Positions 9,690 through 18,592 are shown, counted from the first letter of the stretch. The stretch is DNA of 64,000 bases from Cellulophaga algicola DSM 14237 (GCF_000186265.1 NC_014934.1:620001-684000); one strand, 5' to 3'. The notes: a model not told the origin generated them from the sequence alone. Numbers and translations are program-made.

Positions 9690-10592
9690 TTATTTAGCAG
9701 GTACTAATTTTGCGCCTTCTGGTTTAGAAAAATAATCCTCAGGAACTTCTGGTATAAATGTAACATCACTAATTTCTATTTTAGTAATATATTCTCCCAT
9801 TTCCTCATTTTCATCTAACCAATGTGTTTTTAACCCAGTTGGAAGAAGAATTCCGTTGGTTTCTTTCTGTCCTACAATTTCCATAATTTTCTCTGGAGCA
9901 TGACCTCCTTTTGGAAAGTATTGAGGATACGAAACAATATATCTAGTAGCACTATTTATATGAGTATCCTTATCAAAATATAAAATATAAAAATCATCTG
10001 GTGCATCACCTACATTTTTACCAAAAGTAACTTTCACAACATCTTGCAACTTCCCCTTATATTCTTTCTGCGGTAACAATTCTAAATTTACCCCTTCACC
10101 ATCTAAAATAAAAGGATGTGCCGCAAGGTACAAAGGTGTTAAAGCCCAAAACCTAGTATCATATTCAAAAGCTGTACTATCTTTAGCTTTAACCCAAGCC
10201 TCTTTTCCGTCCCAACCAAAAATTGCTGTACTATCCGCATAACTTGTATGTCTCGCTTTATTATTCCAAGTATCAATGGTCTGGTAGGAGTTTCTACGCG
10301 TAGAACCGTCTAATGGCTGGTAATCAAACCTAAAAGCTAAGTAACCATTATTATACCAAGTAGCTAAGCCGCCATGTGCTTCCATTGCACTCCAAACAAT
10401 TTTACCTGCGTCTGTAGCATTTAATCTTTCTTTTGCTTTACCTACTCTATTAGCTACCCAAGTTTCTGGAATATGATAAGCAGGTTCCTGAACCTCTTTA
10501 GAGGTTACAGTTTCTGTTTTTTTAGGTTGCTCTTTGCATGACCCAACTAACAGCAATAGTGCAACAAGGGCTATATTTAATCCTAATTTCAT
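9690..10592 (-). CDS. Conserved lipoprotein, DUF6503-like
   Basis: 300 residues with an SpII signal: LLLLVGSCKEQ, lipidated cysteine at 19, so it is tethered in the envelope. The body contains WSAMEAHGG-x-x-x-W, then a run of beta strands with FDKDTH and ISDVTF-x-PEVPEDYF-x-KPEG. That arrangement is familiar from Bacteroidota proteins I recall as DUF6503 (LolA/LppX-like curved sheet), but I have not verified it. Possible roles include lipid or hydrophobic ligand carriage; no catalytic motif is visible. Convergent with ppgK and separated from typA by its own gap and a terminator. Confidence 0.6.
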   Translation of the reverse strand: MKLGLNIALVALLLLVGSCKEQPKKTETVTSKEVQEPAYHIPETWVANRVGKAKERLNATDAGKIVWSAMEAHGGLATWYNNGYLAFRFDYQPLDGSTRRNSYQTIDTWNNKARHTSYADSTAIFGWDGKEAWVKAKDSTAFEYDTRFWALTPLYLAAHPFILDGEGVNLELLPQKEYKGKLQDVVKVTFGKNVGDAPDDFYILYFDKDTHINSATRYIVSYPQYFPKGGHAPEKIMEIVGQKETNGILLPTGLKTHWLDENEEMGEYITKIEISDVTFIPEVPEDYFSKPEGAKLVPAK

Positions 10593-10647
10593 TGATGTAT
10601 TTTAAGTGTTAGAGAAATAAGTCGCTTTTTTAAAAATTCCTTACAAA

Positions 10648-10676
10648 AAAACCCAAGATTTTCATCTTGGGTTTTT
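10648..10676 (-). terminator. Intrinsic terminator after typA
   Basis: Inverted repeat AAACCCAAGAT (10649-10659) with ATCTTGGGTTT (10664-10674), 4-base loop and flanking A/T runs, just beyond the typA stop on the minus strand. Confidence 0.8.
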
Positions 10677-10696
10677 AGTTAAAAGTGCTTAAAGTA

Positions 10697-12496
10697 TTAA
10701 GCTATTTTATTACGCTTACGTTCGTTTTCAGTTAAGTAGATTTTTCTTAATCTAATAAACTTAGGAGTTACCTCTACATATTCATCTTTCTGAATATATT
10801 CTAAAGCTTCTTCTAATGAAAACTTAATTGCAGGTACAATTTTTGCCTTATCATCTGCTCCTGAAGAACGTACGTTAGACATTTTTTTAGTTTTTGTAAT
10901 ATTCACAGACATATCGTCACCTCTAGAGTTTTCTCCGATAACCTGGCCTTCATAAATATCTTCTCCTGGTTCAACGAAAAATTTACCTCTATCTTGTAAT
11001 TTATCAATTGAATAAGGAATAGCTTTTCCCATTTCCATTGAAACTAATGAACCATTTTGTCTTTGAGGAATATCGCCTCTCATTGGTTGGTATTCCAAGA
11101 AACGGTGTGACATAATAGCCTCACCAGCTGTTGCCGTCAATAATTGGTTTCTTAAGCCAATAATACCACGAGATGGAATTAAAAACTCACAAATCATACG
11201 GTTACCTTTAGCTTCCATACTTGTCATCTCACCTTTACGCATAGACACCATTTCTACTGCTCTACCTGAAACTTCTTCTGGCAAATCAATAGTTAATTGC
11301 TCTACAGGCTCACATTTAACACCATCAATCTCCTTGATGATAACTTGTGGCTGACCAATTTGCATTTCGTAACCTTCACGACGCATAGTCTCTATTAATA
11401 CCGATAAGTGTAATACACCTCTACCGAATACTAAAAACTTATCTGCACTATCCGTGTCATTAACACGTAATGCTAAGTTTTTTTCTAACTCACGCGCCAA
11501 ACGGTCTTTAATATGACGAGACGTTACAAATTTACCATCCTTACCAAAGAATGGAGAATCGTTAATTGTAAACAACATACTCATTGTTGGCTCATCTATA
11601 GCAATTGTTTTTAATCCTTCTGGACTTTCGATATCAGCAACAGTATCACCAATTTCAAAACCTTCTAAACCTACAATAGCACAAATATCACCAGTCTCAA
11701 CTTCTTCTACTCTAAGTCTACCAAGACCTTCGAACGTATAAAGTTCTTTTATTTTTGTTTTCACAATAGACCCATCTCTTTTTACTAAAGAAACTTGCTG
11801 CCCTTCTTTTAAATCGCCTCTTAATAATCTACCAATCGCAATACGACCTGTAAAAGAAGAGAAATCTAAAGAGGTAATTAACATTTGTGTAGTTCCTTCT
11901 TTAGGTTCAAAAGTTGGAATATGCTCAATTACCATATCTAATAATGGCTCTATATTGGTAGTTTCATTTTTCCAATCGTCACTCATCCAGTTATTCTTAG
12001 CTGAACCATAAACGGTTGGAAAATCTAGTTGCCATTCTTCAGCACCTAATTCAAACATTAAATCAAAAACTTTTTCATGAACTTCTTCAGGAGTACAGTT
12101 TTCCTTATCCACTTTGTTTATTACTACACAAGGCTTAAGACCTAAGTCAATCGCTTTCTGTAATACAAAACGTGTTTGTGGCATTGGCCCTTCAAAAGCA
12201 TCTACTAACAATAAAACACCATCAGCCATGTTTAATACACGCTCTACTTCACCACCAAAATCGGCGTGACCAGGAGTGTCAATAATATTAATTTTAGTAT
12301 CCTTATATACTACAGAAACGTTTTTAGAAGTAATGGTAATACCTCTTTCACGCTCTAAATCGTTATTATCTAATATTAAATCACCTGTGTTTTGATTTTC
12401 TCTAAACAACTGACAGTGATACATAATTTTATCTACCAAGGTAGTCTTACCGTGATCGACATGGGCAATAATGGCAATATTTTTTGTTGCTGACAT
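10697..12496 (-). CDS. typA: Ribosome-associated translational GTPase TypA/BipA
   Basis: 599 residues, normal for TypA. GTPase boxes in order: G1 AHVDHGKT (11-18), switch I ERGITI, G3 [14 protein letters not shown]4 NKVD, then EF-Tu-like domain 2, EF-G-like domains III/V, and the TypA C-terminal domain with [15 protein letters not shown] and [12 protein letters not shown]. It binds the ribosome and is needed for growth under cold or stress and for 50S assembly in other bacteria. Divergent from kdsA; a TAnnTTTG element lies upstream and a terminator downstream, so it is probably monocistronic. Confidence 0.96.
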   Translation of the reverse strand: MSATKNIAIIAHVDHGKTTLVDKIMYHCQLFRENQNTGDLILDNNDLERERGITITSKNVSVVYKDTKINIIDTPGHADFGGEVERVLNMADGVLLLVDAFEGPMPQTRFVLQKAIDLGLKPCVVINKVDKENCTPEEVHEKVFDLMFELGAEEWQLDFPTVYGSAKNNWMSDDWKNETTNIEPLLDMVIEHIPTFEPKEGTTQMLITSLDFSSFTGRIAIGRLLRGDLKEGQQVSLVKRDGSIVKTKIKELYTFEGLGRLRVEEVETGDICAIVGLEGFEIGDTVADIESPEGLKTIAIDEPTMSMLFTINDSPFFGKDGKFVTSRHIKDRLARELEKNLALRVNDTDSADKFLVFGRGVLHLSVLIETMRREGYEMQIGQPQVIIKEIDGVKCEPVEQLTIDLPEEVSGRAVEMVSMRKGEMTSMEAKGNRMICEFLIPSRGIIGLRNQLLTATAGEAIMSHRFLEYQPMRGDIPQRQNGSLVSMEMGKAIPYSIDKLQDRGKFFVEPGEDIYEGQVIGENSRGDDMSVNITKTKKMSNVRSSGADDKAKIVPAIKFSLEEALEYIQKDEYVEVTPKFIRLRKIYLTENERKRNKIA

Positions 12497-12536
12497 AAAT
12501 ACTTTATTAAAGGAACTTTTCCTGCTAAATTTTGCG

Positions 12537-12544
12537 CAAAGGTA
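12537..12544 (-). promoter_or_regulatory. -7 promoter element for typA
   Basis: On the minus strand this reads TACCTTTG, an exact TAnnTTTG match, about 41 bases before the typA ATG. No clear -33 element is visible. Confidence 0.45.
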
Positions 12545-12638
12545 CTGCTATTTTTAATAGCATATTAAAAAGTTCCGCTTTTTTTATTTAACTGATTTTG
12601 AGGATGTTCTAGCTATAGTAATTCAACCTGAATTCTAT

Positions 12639-12646
12639 TATCTTTG
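12639..12646 (+). promoter_or_regulatory. -7 promoter element for kdsA
   Basis: TATCTTTG, an exact match to TAnnTTTG, 21 bases before the kdsA ATG; predicted transcript leader of roughly 15 bases. No clear -33 element. Confidence 0.45.
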
Positions 12647-12667
12647 TAGCCTTAATTATATGCACAA

Positions 12668-13489
12668 ATGAATCTAGATAAGATACCTCAAATAAAACAC
12701 ACCAATAGTGATAATTTTTTCCTTTTATGTGGCCCTTGTGCTATTGAAGGGGAAGATATGGCGATGCGTATTGCTGAACGTATTGTTGAAATTACTGATA
12801 AGCTTAAAATACCTTATATTTTTAAAGGCAGCTTTAAGAAAGCTAACCGCAGCCGTGTAGATTCTTTCTCTGGAATTGGCGATGAAAAGGCCCTAAAAAT
12901 TTTGAGAAAAGTATCTGAGACTTTCAACGTTCCAACCGTAACAGATATCCATGAAGTTACAGATGCAGCGATGGCGGCAGAATATGTAGATGTTTTACAA
13001 ATCCCTGCTTTTTTAGTCCGCCAGACAGATTTGGTGGTGGCTGCTGCAAATACAGGAAAAGTTGTAAATCTTAAAAAAGGGCAATTTATGAGTCCTGAAA
13101 GCATGCAACATGCGGTAACTAAGGTAACCGATTCTGGCAATGAGCAAGTGGTGATTACAGACCGTGGCACTATGTTTGGCTATAAAGATATGATTGTAGA
13201 TTTTAGAGGCATTCCTACCATGAAAGCATATGCTCCTGTGGTTTTAGATGTTACCCATTCGCTACAACAACCCAATCAAACTAGTGGTGTTACAGGCGGT
13301 AGACCAGATATGATTGAAACTATAGCTCGCGCAGGTATTGTTACCGGTGCAGATGGTATTTTTATGGAAACGCATTATGACCCATCTATTGCAAAAAGTG
13401 ATGGAGCGAATATGTTACACTTAGATCATTTAGAAAAGCTTTTAACCAATTTGGTGGCTATTCGAAAAACAGTGAATAGCCTAAAATAA
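12668..13489 (+). CDS. kdsA: 3-deoxy-8-phosphooctulonate synthase
   Basis: 273 residues, full length for KdsA. Family motifs: LLCGPCAIEG, FKGSFKKANRSR (substrate phosphate binding), VDVLQIPAFLVRQTDL, NLKKGQFMSPE, and DVTHSLQQP. It condenses phosphoenolpyruvate with arabinose 5-phosphate to give Kdo 8-phosphate for lipopolysaccharide inner core. Cytoplasmic. The CGPCAIE cysteine suggests the metal-dependent class, though this should be checked against a structure. A short leader and a strong downstream terminator make it look like a single-gene transcript. Confidence 0.96.
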   Translation: MNLDKIPQIKHTNSDNFFLLCGPCAIEGEDMAMRIAERIVEITDKLKIPYIFKGSFKKANRSRVDSFSGIGDEKALKILRKVSETFNVPTVTDIHEVTDAAMAAEYVDVLQIPAFLVRQTDLVVAAANTGKVVNLKKGQFMSPESMQHAVTKVTDSGNEQVVITDRGTMFGYKDMIVDFRGIPTMKAYAPVVLDVTHSLQQPNQTSGVTGGRPDMIETIARAGIVTGADGIFMETHYDPSIAKSDGANMLHLDHLEKLLTNLVAIRKTVNSLK

Positions 13490-13496
13490 ATACAAC

Positions 13497-13529
13497 AAAA
13501 AAGGGAAAACAAACTGTTTTCCCTTTTTT
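13497..13529. terminator. Bidirectional intrinsic terminator
   Basis: Perfect 15-bp arms (13497-13511 and 13515-13529) around a 3-base loop, with A-run and T-run flanks, between convergent kdsA and the following lipoprotein gene. Confidence 0.88.
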
Positions 13530-13554
13530 TATTACTTGTTATTTGTAAAATAAT

Positions 13555-14025
13555 TTACTCACAAATTGAAACCGTAAAAGCACCTTCAAAAATACTTTCA
13601 GGAAACGCTTCTGAACCTTCTTTGTTGAGTTTCATTTTTCCTGAAATTTCAGTATCAGATACAGCAGTAATCTCTACAATGGTTTCAACTAAACTATTAA
13701 ATGGGGTATTATTCCCGTCTTGAGTTACGATATTAACATCTGTATATACGCCTACCATATTTGGAACCGAAGCATTTATCGTTAACGTATAATCAAAGAT
13801 ATCTGAATCGCAACCAAAATTTTCGTTGGTGAGATAAATGGTAATTTCTTCTGTACTCGTGCTCGACCTAAAAAAAGCCTTACCGCCTTGTACTGTAAAA
13901 GCTTTCCCTTCTACAGTTCCCGTAAGGGTCTGATCACTGATCGTATCCGCACTTGAATCATCCTTATCACTAGAACAACTCATCACAGTAAATGCTAGAA
14001 TAAGGGACCAAAATAATTTTTTCAT
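13555..14025 (-). CDS. Small lipoprotein, unknown function
   Basis: 156 residues. SpII signal MKKLFWSLILAFTVMSCSS with the lipidated cysteine at 17, then an Asp/Ser-rich linker and a beta-rich domain (TLTGTVEGKAFTVQGGKAFF near the start, ISGKMKLN near the end). The fold looks like the small immunoglobulin-like or lipocalin-like lipoproteins common in Flavobacteria; no catalytic residues stand out. Convergent with kdsA across a terminator; no operon partner. Function unknown. Confidence 0.7.
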   Translation of the reverse strand: MKKLFWSLILAFTVMSCSSDKDDSSADTISDQTLTGTVEGKAFTVQGGKAFFRSSTSTEEITIYLTNENFGCDSDIFDYTLTINASVPNMVGVYTDVNIVTQDGNNTPFNSLVETIVEITAVSDTEISGKMKLNKEGSEAFPESIFEGAFTVSICE

Positions 14026-14176
14026 TGTATATTGTTTTATGTGTACTACTAAAAACTCAAATTAAATTAATTTATTGCTTTACATGTTTTAGAAGGCTAA
14101 AAGCAGTATAGTGCAAGTACATCGCAACAAAATACAGGTTTTTACGTTTTCAACTTAAACTATATTATACCAAAAA

Positions 14177-14830
14177 TTGACAGAAATAGTCCAACATATA
14201 AAAAAGCATAGACGCTATAAAATTCTAGTATTCCTAACTATACTCGGTACTATATTACTTATCGCTAGGGTAATTTACAGCGAAACTATTTTTTTTACTT
14301 TTCTCCTTTGGAATCTATTTTTAGCCTTTTTACCCGTAGTTTTTTCTAAAGCCTTACGGTACAACCAAAAAATAAGTACGTCTAAATTTCTTAGCATACT
14401 TTTCGTTATTCTTTGGCTTTTATTCATCCCAAATAGTCCTTACATTATAACCGATCTAAAACATGTAGACAATGATTATGGCATCCAACTGTTTGATTTT
14501 CTGCTCATATTAATTTTTGCCATAAACGGCTTACTTATGGGAGTTATTTCTTTACTAGATATATTTCATCTGTTAACTCATAAGTACAGTACCAAAATTA
14601 CCCATCTTGTTATACTTAGCATTTGTCTACTTGGTGGATTCGGAATATTCCTAGGCAGATTTTTACGCTTCAATTCTTGGGATATTATTTCTAAACCCGA
14701 TATTCTATTCTACAGTATCTTCCATACCCTATTCATGAAAGAAACATGGATGTGGACGCTTATATTTGGAGGTTTTATGTGGGTTTCATTTGTTGCCATA
14801 AAACCTTTATTGAAAAGGAAGACACTATAA
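14177..14830 (+). CDS. DUF1361-family membrane protein
   Basis: 217 residues starting at a TTG (no in-frame ATG before the conserved core). About six hydrophobic helices with the DUF1361 hallmarks LLWNLFLAFLPV, FIPNSPYIITDLKH, FDFLLILIFAINGLLMG and GRFLRFNSWDI. It is an inner-membrane protein of unknown activity; conserved charged and polar residues sit at membrane edges. It precedes the regulator cluster on the same strand, but a 97-base gap holding an operator separates it from the next gene, so it may not belong to that transcript. Confidence 0.8.
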   Translation: MTEIVQHIKKHRRYKILVFLTILGTILLIARVIYSETIFFTFLLWNLFLAFLPVVFSKALRYNQKISTSKFLSILFVILWLLFIPNSPYIITDLKHVDNDYGIQLFDFLLILIFAINGLLMGVISLLDIFHLLTHKYSTKITHLVILSICLLGGFGIFLGRFLRFNSWDIISKPDILFYSIFHTLFMKETWMWTLIFGGFMWVSFVAIKPLLKRKTL

Positions 14831-14898
14831 CCTTCTCACTTTAACTCTAATAAATACTAAAAATTTTAAAATAAATATAGGAAGAAACAGAAATTTAA

Positions 14899-14924
14899 AC
14901 TTACTTTGTATTTCAAAGTACTTT
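14899..14924. promoter_or_regulatory. Palindromic operator, copy 1
   Basis: Perfect inverted repeat TACTTTG-N5-CAAAGTA at 14902-14920, ending 7 bases before the ATG at 14928. A 26-bp block around it (14899-14924) recurs at 15863-15888 with only two mismatches. TTACTTTG (14901-14908) is one base off the -7 consensus TAnnTTTG, so a bound protein would block the promoter. The likely ligand is the winged-helix protein encoded at 15554, giving autoregulation. The repeat is seen directly; the binding protein is inferred. Confidence 0.75.
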
Positions 14925-14927
14925 AAG

Positions 14928-15551
14928 ATGGAATCAAAAAACTATTTAGACGATATACATGAAATCAAAAATTTGATGAACAAATCATCTCGTTTTATTT
15001 CTCTTAGTGGTTTATCTGGAATATTAGCCGGAGTCTATTCTTTAGTTGGCGCTTATTTTGCCAATAAAATTATTACAAACATTCAAAATACGTCTACCTA
15101 TAGTCAGAAGTTGTTCTTAAGTATTGGTGCTCCCGAACAGTTAATTGCGATTGCCTTAATCGTAATTATCGCCTCCATCCTTACAGGCGTAATTCTCACA
15201 CGAAGAAAGTCAAAAAAGAGTGGTGAAAACATATGGAACAGGACGTCTAAGCGTTTGCTTTTTAATTTTATGGTACCACTCCTTACGGGAGGGTTGTTCT
15301 GTCTCATTCTATTTCAAAATCAGACTTTGGGGCTTATTGCTCCTGCTACATTAATATTTTACGGTCTAGCTTGTTTAAATGCAAGTAAATATACCTTAGG
15401 AGATGTCCGTTATTTAGGATTAGCTAATATTATTATTGGTTTAATAGCTACACAATTTATAGGTTATGGTTTGTATTTTTGGGCCTTAGGCTTTGGATTT
15501 CTTCATATCCTTTACGGAATAGTGATGTATTATAAATACGATAGACAATAG
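14928..15551 (+). CDS. Four-helix membrane protein paired with the winged-helix regulator
   Basis: 207 residues, not a family I can name. A soluble, charged N-terminus (1-22) is followed by about six hydrophobic stretches that could form four to six transmembrane helices (SGLSGILAGVYSLVGAYF, LIAIALIVIIASILTGVIL, LLFNFMVPLLTGGLFCLIL and others), with a basic loop RRKSKKSGENIW. It ends two bases before the TTG of the regulator gene, so the two must be co-transcribed from the operator-bearing promoter. A sensor or partner role for the regulator is possible but unproven. Confidence 0.75.
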   Translation: MESKNYLDDIHEIKNLMNKSSRFISLSGLSGILAGVYSLVGAYFANKIITNIQNTSTYSQKLFLSIGAPEQLIAIALIVIIASILTGVILTRRKSKKSGENIWNRTSKRLLFNFMVPLLTGGLFCLILFQNQTLGLIAPATLIFYGLACLNASKYTLGDVRYLGLANIIIGLIATQFIGYGLYFWALGFGFLHILYGIVMYYKYDRQ

Positions 15552-15553
15552 AT

Positions 15554-15847
15554 TTGGGACTTATAAACAACATAAACAAGACATTTGATCATCGCATCAG
15601 ACTGGGCATGATGAGTATACTCATGGTGAATGAATATGCTGACTTTAATATGTTTAAAGAGTTGCTTGATGTTACAGACGGTAATTTAGCAAGCCATGCC
15701 AAAGCTTTAGAAAAAGAGGCGTATATCGTGGTAGAGAAACGATTTATAGGAAGAAAACCAAATACTAGATACGCTGCCACTCCATTAGGTAAAGAAGCAT
15801 TTAAAAAGCACATAGATGCTCTTGAAAATTTAATTAAAAAATTCTAA
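15554..15847 (+). CDS. Winged-helix transcriptional regulator (HTH_34 type)
   Basis: 97 residues from a TTG two bases after the preceding stop. FDHRIRLGMMSILM, then TDGNLASHAKALEKE (recognition helix) and KRFIGRKPNTRYAATPLGKEAF (wing) match the small MarR/ArsR-like family PF13601, which binds DNA as a dimer. No metal-binding cysteines, so it is not a classical ArsR metal sensor. Its most obvious targets are the two matching palindromes at 14902-14920 and 15866-15884, one in front of its own operon and one in front of the Coq4-like gene. Confidence 0.88.
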   Translation: MGLINNINKTFDHRIRLGMMSILMVNEYADFNMFKELLDVTDGNLASHAKALEKEAYIVVEKRFIGRKPNTRYAATPLGKEAFKKHIDALENLIKKF

Positions 15848-15862
15848 TCTATTTTTTTATCC

Positions 15863-15888
15863 ACTTACTTTGAAATTCAAAGTACTTT
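15863..15888. promoter_or_regulatory. Palindromic operator, copy 2
   Basis: TACTTTG-N5-CAAAGTA at 15866-15884, 17 bases before the ATG at 15902. The surrounding 26 bases match copy 1 at 24 positions. It also contains the near -7 element TTACTTTG (15865-15872). This places the downstream genes (Coq4-like and, by spacing, the next two or three) under the same predicted repressor. Confidence 0.75.
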
Positions 15889-15901
15889 TAATTTATAAAT
15901 T

Positions 15902-16357
15902 ATGAAAGCATTTATTTTTGAACAGCTCTATGAGGTGAGTAAAAAACCATATCAAAAGTATTTTAAGAAAAATAAGCCTTGGACGGTTACTGTGAAAGAA
16001 TTAGTAGCCCTACCTCCCAACTCATTAGGCGCTGAATTGTACCACTTTTTAACCAAGAATAATTTTGAATTACAGTCAAAGCTTGAAAGCCATGATATTT
16101 ACCATGTATTAACAAACATAGGAACGACAGTTCCAGAAGAGATTAGCATGCAATATTTTTTATGGGGAAATGGAAAAAGAAGTTTATACCTTTTTTCCGT
16201 ACTCACCATTGGCACTATTTTTTACTGCTCTCATTTTAAAAGGTTCCTTCAGGAATACAAAAGAGGGAAGCGTTCATCAAAATTTTATCAAATAGATTTT
16301 CAAAAATTAGTACACCTACCAATTCATAACATCAGAACTGCCTTCTTTATCAACTAA
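15902..16357 (+). CDS. Coq4-like protein
   Basis: 151 residues. The core LPPNSLGAELYHFL...HDIYHVLTNIGTTVPEE fits the Coq4 family: H64-D65-x-x-H68-x11-E80 is exactly the HDxxH(x11)E metal site described for it. Coq4 acts in ubiquinone biosynthesis in eukaryotes and proteobacteria, whereas Flavobacteriaceae normally use menaquinone, so a different substrate is likely. It is shorter than eukaryotic Coq4 (about 220-265). First gene after operator copy 2, and 10 bases before the large membrane-protein gene. Soluble, with no signal peptide. Confidence 0.75.
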   Translation: MKAFIFEQLYEVSKKPYQKYFKKNKPWTVTVKELVALPPNSLGAELYHFLTKNNFELQSKLESHDIYHVLTNIGTTVPEEISMQYFLWGNGKRSLYLFSVLTIGTIFYCSHFKRFLQEYKRGKRSSKFYQIDFQKLVHLPIHNIRTAFFIN

Positions 16358-16367
16358 AAATTATAGT

Positions 16368-17750
16368 ATGAACATCCATATCAAATCAATTTCAGCATCC
16401 TTAGTGTTTAGTGTACTGCTATATAGCAAGACTATGGGAATTAACCTTGTCATTCTTTCTTTAGTAATCATCAGTTTAGTACTCCTAGAGCATAAATCTC
16501 AAAAAGAAACTATAAAGTATGCCCTTACCTATCTTTTTACTGCATTAATGGTCTTTCTAGATCCTACTAATTTTAAGATTTTCGTTCACGCCATGGCGTT
16601 TCTAATTTATATGGGAAAAAGTATTGCACCCAAAAACTCCTTGTATTTAAGTTGGTTCATAGGGCTCACCAACATGGTATTGGCCTCTATTCATCAATTA
16701 AATAGTTATTTAACAAAAGAGGATCATAAAAACACTGCAGTATCTTCAAAAACTAAAACTATCCTCAAAGCTCTGGGCATCGCTTTAGGCTTAATCATAC
16801 TATTCTCCTTACTATACCAAAAGTCTAATCCTGTTTTCAGTGGCCTTATTTCTGCAATAAATTTTGATTTCTTAAGCTTTCCATGGCTCCTATTTACGGT
16901 ATTTGGATACTTTATCTTCTTACATATTTTAAAGCCATATTATCCAGAGACCCTAATAACCTTAGATCACGCACAAGGCAATACACTGAAAAAGTCTACC
17001 CCAAATTTTTCCTTAGAACAAAATAAAAAACTAGCCGATGAATACACCCTTGGCAGTATCATATTTATAGCATTAAATAGTTTGCTTTTTATATTTCTAA
17101 TAACCGATTTTATCTATCTGATAGACACTGACACAAGTACAAATTCTGAATACTCAAAATCTGTACATCAAGGAGTCTATGCCCTACTGTTATCAATTAT
17201 CTGCGCTATTGCAATTATTTTATATTTCTTTAGAGGTGATCTTAATTTTTACACCAAAAGTAAGAATATTAAGATCTTATGCTATATCTGGATTGCCATG
17301 AACCTTATTCTGGTCTTGTTTACAGGGTATAAGAATTATACATACGTGGCCACTTTAGGATTAACCTATAAAAGAATTGGAGTTTTTGTGTACTTACTAT
17401 TTATCCTCGCAGGTTTATGTACCACCTACTTGAAAGTTTCAAAAACCAAAAGTTTCATCTATTTAATACGGTCAAACGTTGCTGTAATTTTTGCAGTGCT
17501 ATTTGTAAGCGCCATAATTCCTTGGGATAAATCTATTACCTATTACAATTTAAATACTATTGAAAATGTAGATATTCAATACCTTATTGACTTAGGAAAC
17601 ACAAACAGCATTCAATTAAAAAAATATAGCGAGAAGAAAAAAGCAACTGCATTTGAAGCGAGCATTACTACTAAATATTCTCGCTTTATACACCAGGAGA
17701 AAGAAAAAAGTTGGCAGGAATATTCCATTTACTCCTTAATCTACCATTAA
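16368..17750 (+). CDS. Polytopic membrane protein, DUF4153/DUF4173-like
   Basis: 460 residues with about ten to twelve hydrophobic helices and a soluble C-terminal tail (about 395-460). The segment GLTYKRIGVFVYLLFILAGL preceded by LILVLFTGYKNYTYVATL matches what I recall of the DUF4153/DUF4173 membrane families, in which an R-x-G/Y-loop follows a long amphipathic helix. Function unknown in those families. It follows the Coq4-like gene by 10 bases and is followed by the next gene after one base, so it lies in the middle of the predicted operon under operator copy 2. Confidence 0.7.
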   Translation: MNIHIKSISASLVFSVLLYSKTMGINLVILSLVIISLVLLEHKSQKETIKYALTYLFTALMVFLDPTNFKIFVHAMAFLIYMGKSIAPKNSLYLSWFIGLTNMVLASIHQLNSYLTKEDHKNTAVSSKTKTILKALGIALGLIILFSLLYQKSNPVFSGLISAINFDFLSFPWLLFTVFGYFIFLHILKPYYPETLITLDHAQGNTLKKSTPNFSLEQNKKLADEYTLGSIIFIALNSLLFIFLITDFIYLIDTDTSTNSEYSKSVHQGVYALLLSIICAIAIILYFFRGDLNFYTKSKNIKILCYIWIAMNLILVLFTGYKNYTYVATLGLTYKRIGVFVYLLFILAGLCTTYLKVSKTKSFIYLIRSNVAVIFAVLFVSAIIPWDKSITYYNLNTIENVDIQYLIDLGNTNSIQLKKYSEKKKATAFEASITTKYSRFIHQEKEKSWQEYSIYSLIYH

Positions 17751-17751
17751 A

Positions 17752-18039
17752 ATGATGTCTTATTTCACCCATAAACTAAATAGAATAGCTGTAAGGATTA
17801 CGTTATATTCTTTTAGTCTCGAGACAGTGTTATTCCTTGTCGTTTTAGCCGTAGAAACTATTACAGTAGTAGCAATCATACCTGTTTTGATTGCAGCCCT
17901 ACTGAACTTGATTATTCTAATCGTTTCAATTTTAAATACCTTAGTAAATTACAAAGATTTTGAAGAAAACATCAGCACTCTACTTATGGTTCTCATTAAC
18001 ATTGCTATAGGACTCTTATACCAGAATTTAATCAATTAG
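17752..18039 (+). CDS. Small hydrophobic membrane protein
   Basis: 95 residues starting at ATGATG one base after the preceding stop. Three hydrophobic stretches (about 18-40, 41-62 and 75-92) indicate a small integral membrane protein with no recognisable catalytic motif. The tight spacing means it is co-translated with the DUF4153/4173-like gene. I do not recognise the family. Confidence 0.7.
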   Translation: MMSYFTHKLNRIAVRITLYSFSLETVLFLVVLAVETITVVAIIPVLIAALLNLIILIVSILNTLVNYKDFEENISTLLMVLINIAIGLLYQNLIN

Positions 18040-18148
18040 AGTTTTAATGGCATCGTACTATAGTTTTTAGAAATACAATTCTGTGCGGTGTAAGGAACCG
18101 CTAATGTCAAATACAATTTTAACTAGTATCTCTTATTATTTAACTATC

Positions 18149-18529
18149 ATGAAATTTATTTTTAACAAAATTCACTTTACTGTTTTTAGTACAATTTTAG
18201 TTCTTGAGATTGCGATTGCTTACTTTTTAAAAACTGGATTCATAAGACATACTGTGGGTGATTTTCTCGTTGTAATACTTATCTATTGTTTTCTTAGAAG
18301 CTTTATAAAAACCAATCCGTTATACATGGCAATTGTAACGTTAGTTCTTTCTTATACGGTTGAGTTTTTACAACGAACTACATTTTTACAGCTCTTAAAC
18401 TTGGATCAAAATAAATGGGCCAACTTAATTTTTGGCAATAGTTTTAGCATACAGGATTTAGTAGCCTATACGCTTGGGGTAATTACTGTTTTTTATTTAG
18501 ATACAAGAAATTGGCTTCCTAAAGGATAA
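18149..18529 (+). CDS. DUF2809-family membrane protein
   Basis: 126 residues from the ATG at 18149, which matches the usual N-terminus of the family (MKFIFNKIHFTVF); an earlier GTG at 18083 or ATG at 18104 would add an unrelated leader. About four helices, with the DUF2809 signature F-x-R-x-x-x-GDFLVVILIYCFLRSF and FSIQDLVAYTLGV near the C-terminus. Inner membrane, function unknown. It is 109 bases after the preceding gene, so it may be the last gene of the operator-2 operon or have its own promoter. Confidence 0.8.
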   Translation: MKFIFNKIHFTVFSTILVLEIAIAYFLKTGFIRHTVGDFLVVILIYCFLRSFIKTNPLYMAIVTLVLSYTVEFLQRTTFLQLLNLDQNKWANLIFGNSFSIQDLVAYTLGVITVFYLDTRNWLPKG

Positions 18530-18592
18530 GCAAGAAGATTACTTTTTTCTTTACCCTTGAATATTTAATTAGAATGGTATTTTCTTTAGCTT

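Noticed and set aside
12814-13170. 118-codon frame antisense to kdsA
   Set aside because: Mirror of a strongly conserved enzyme; no start context and no homologous motif.
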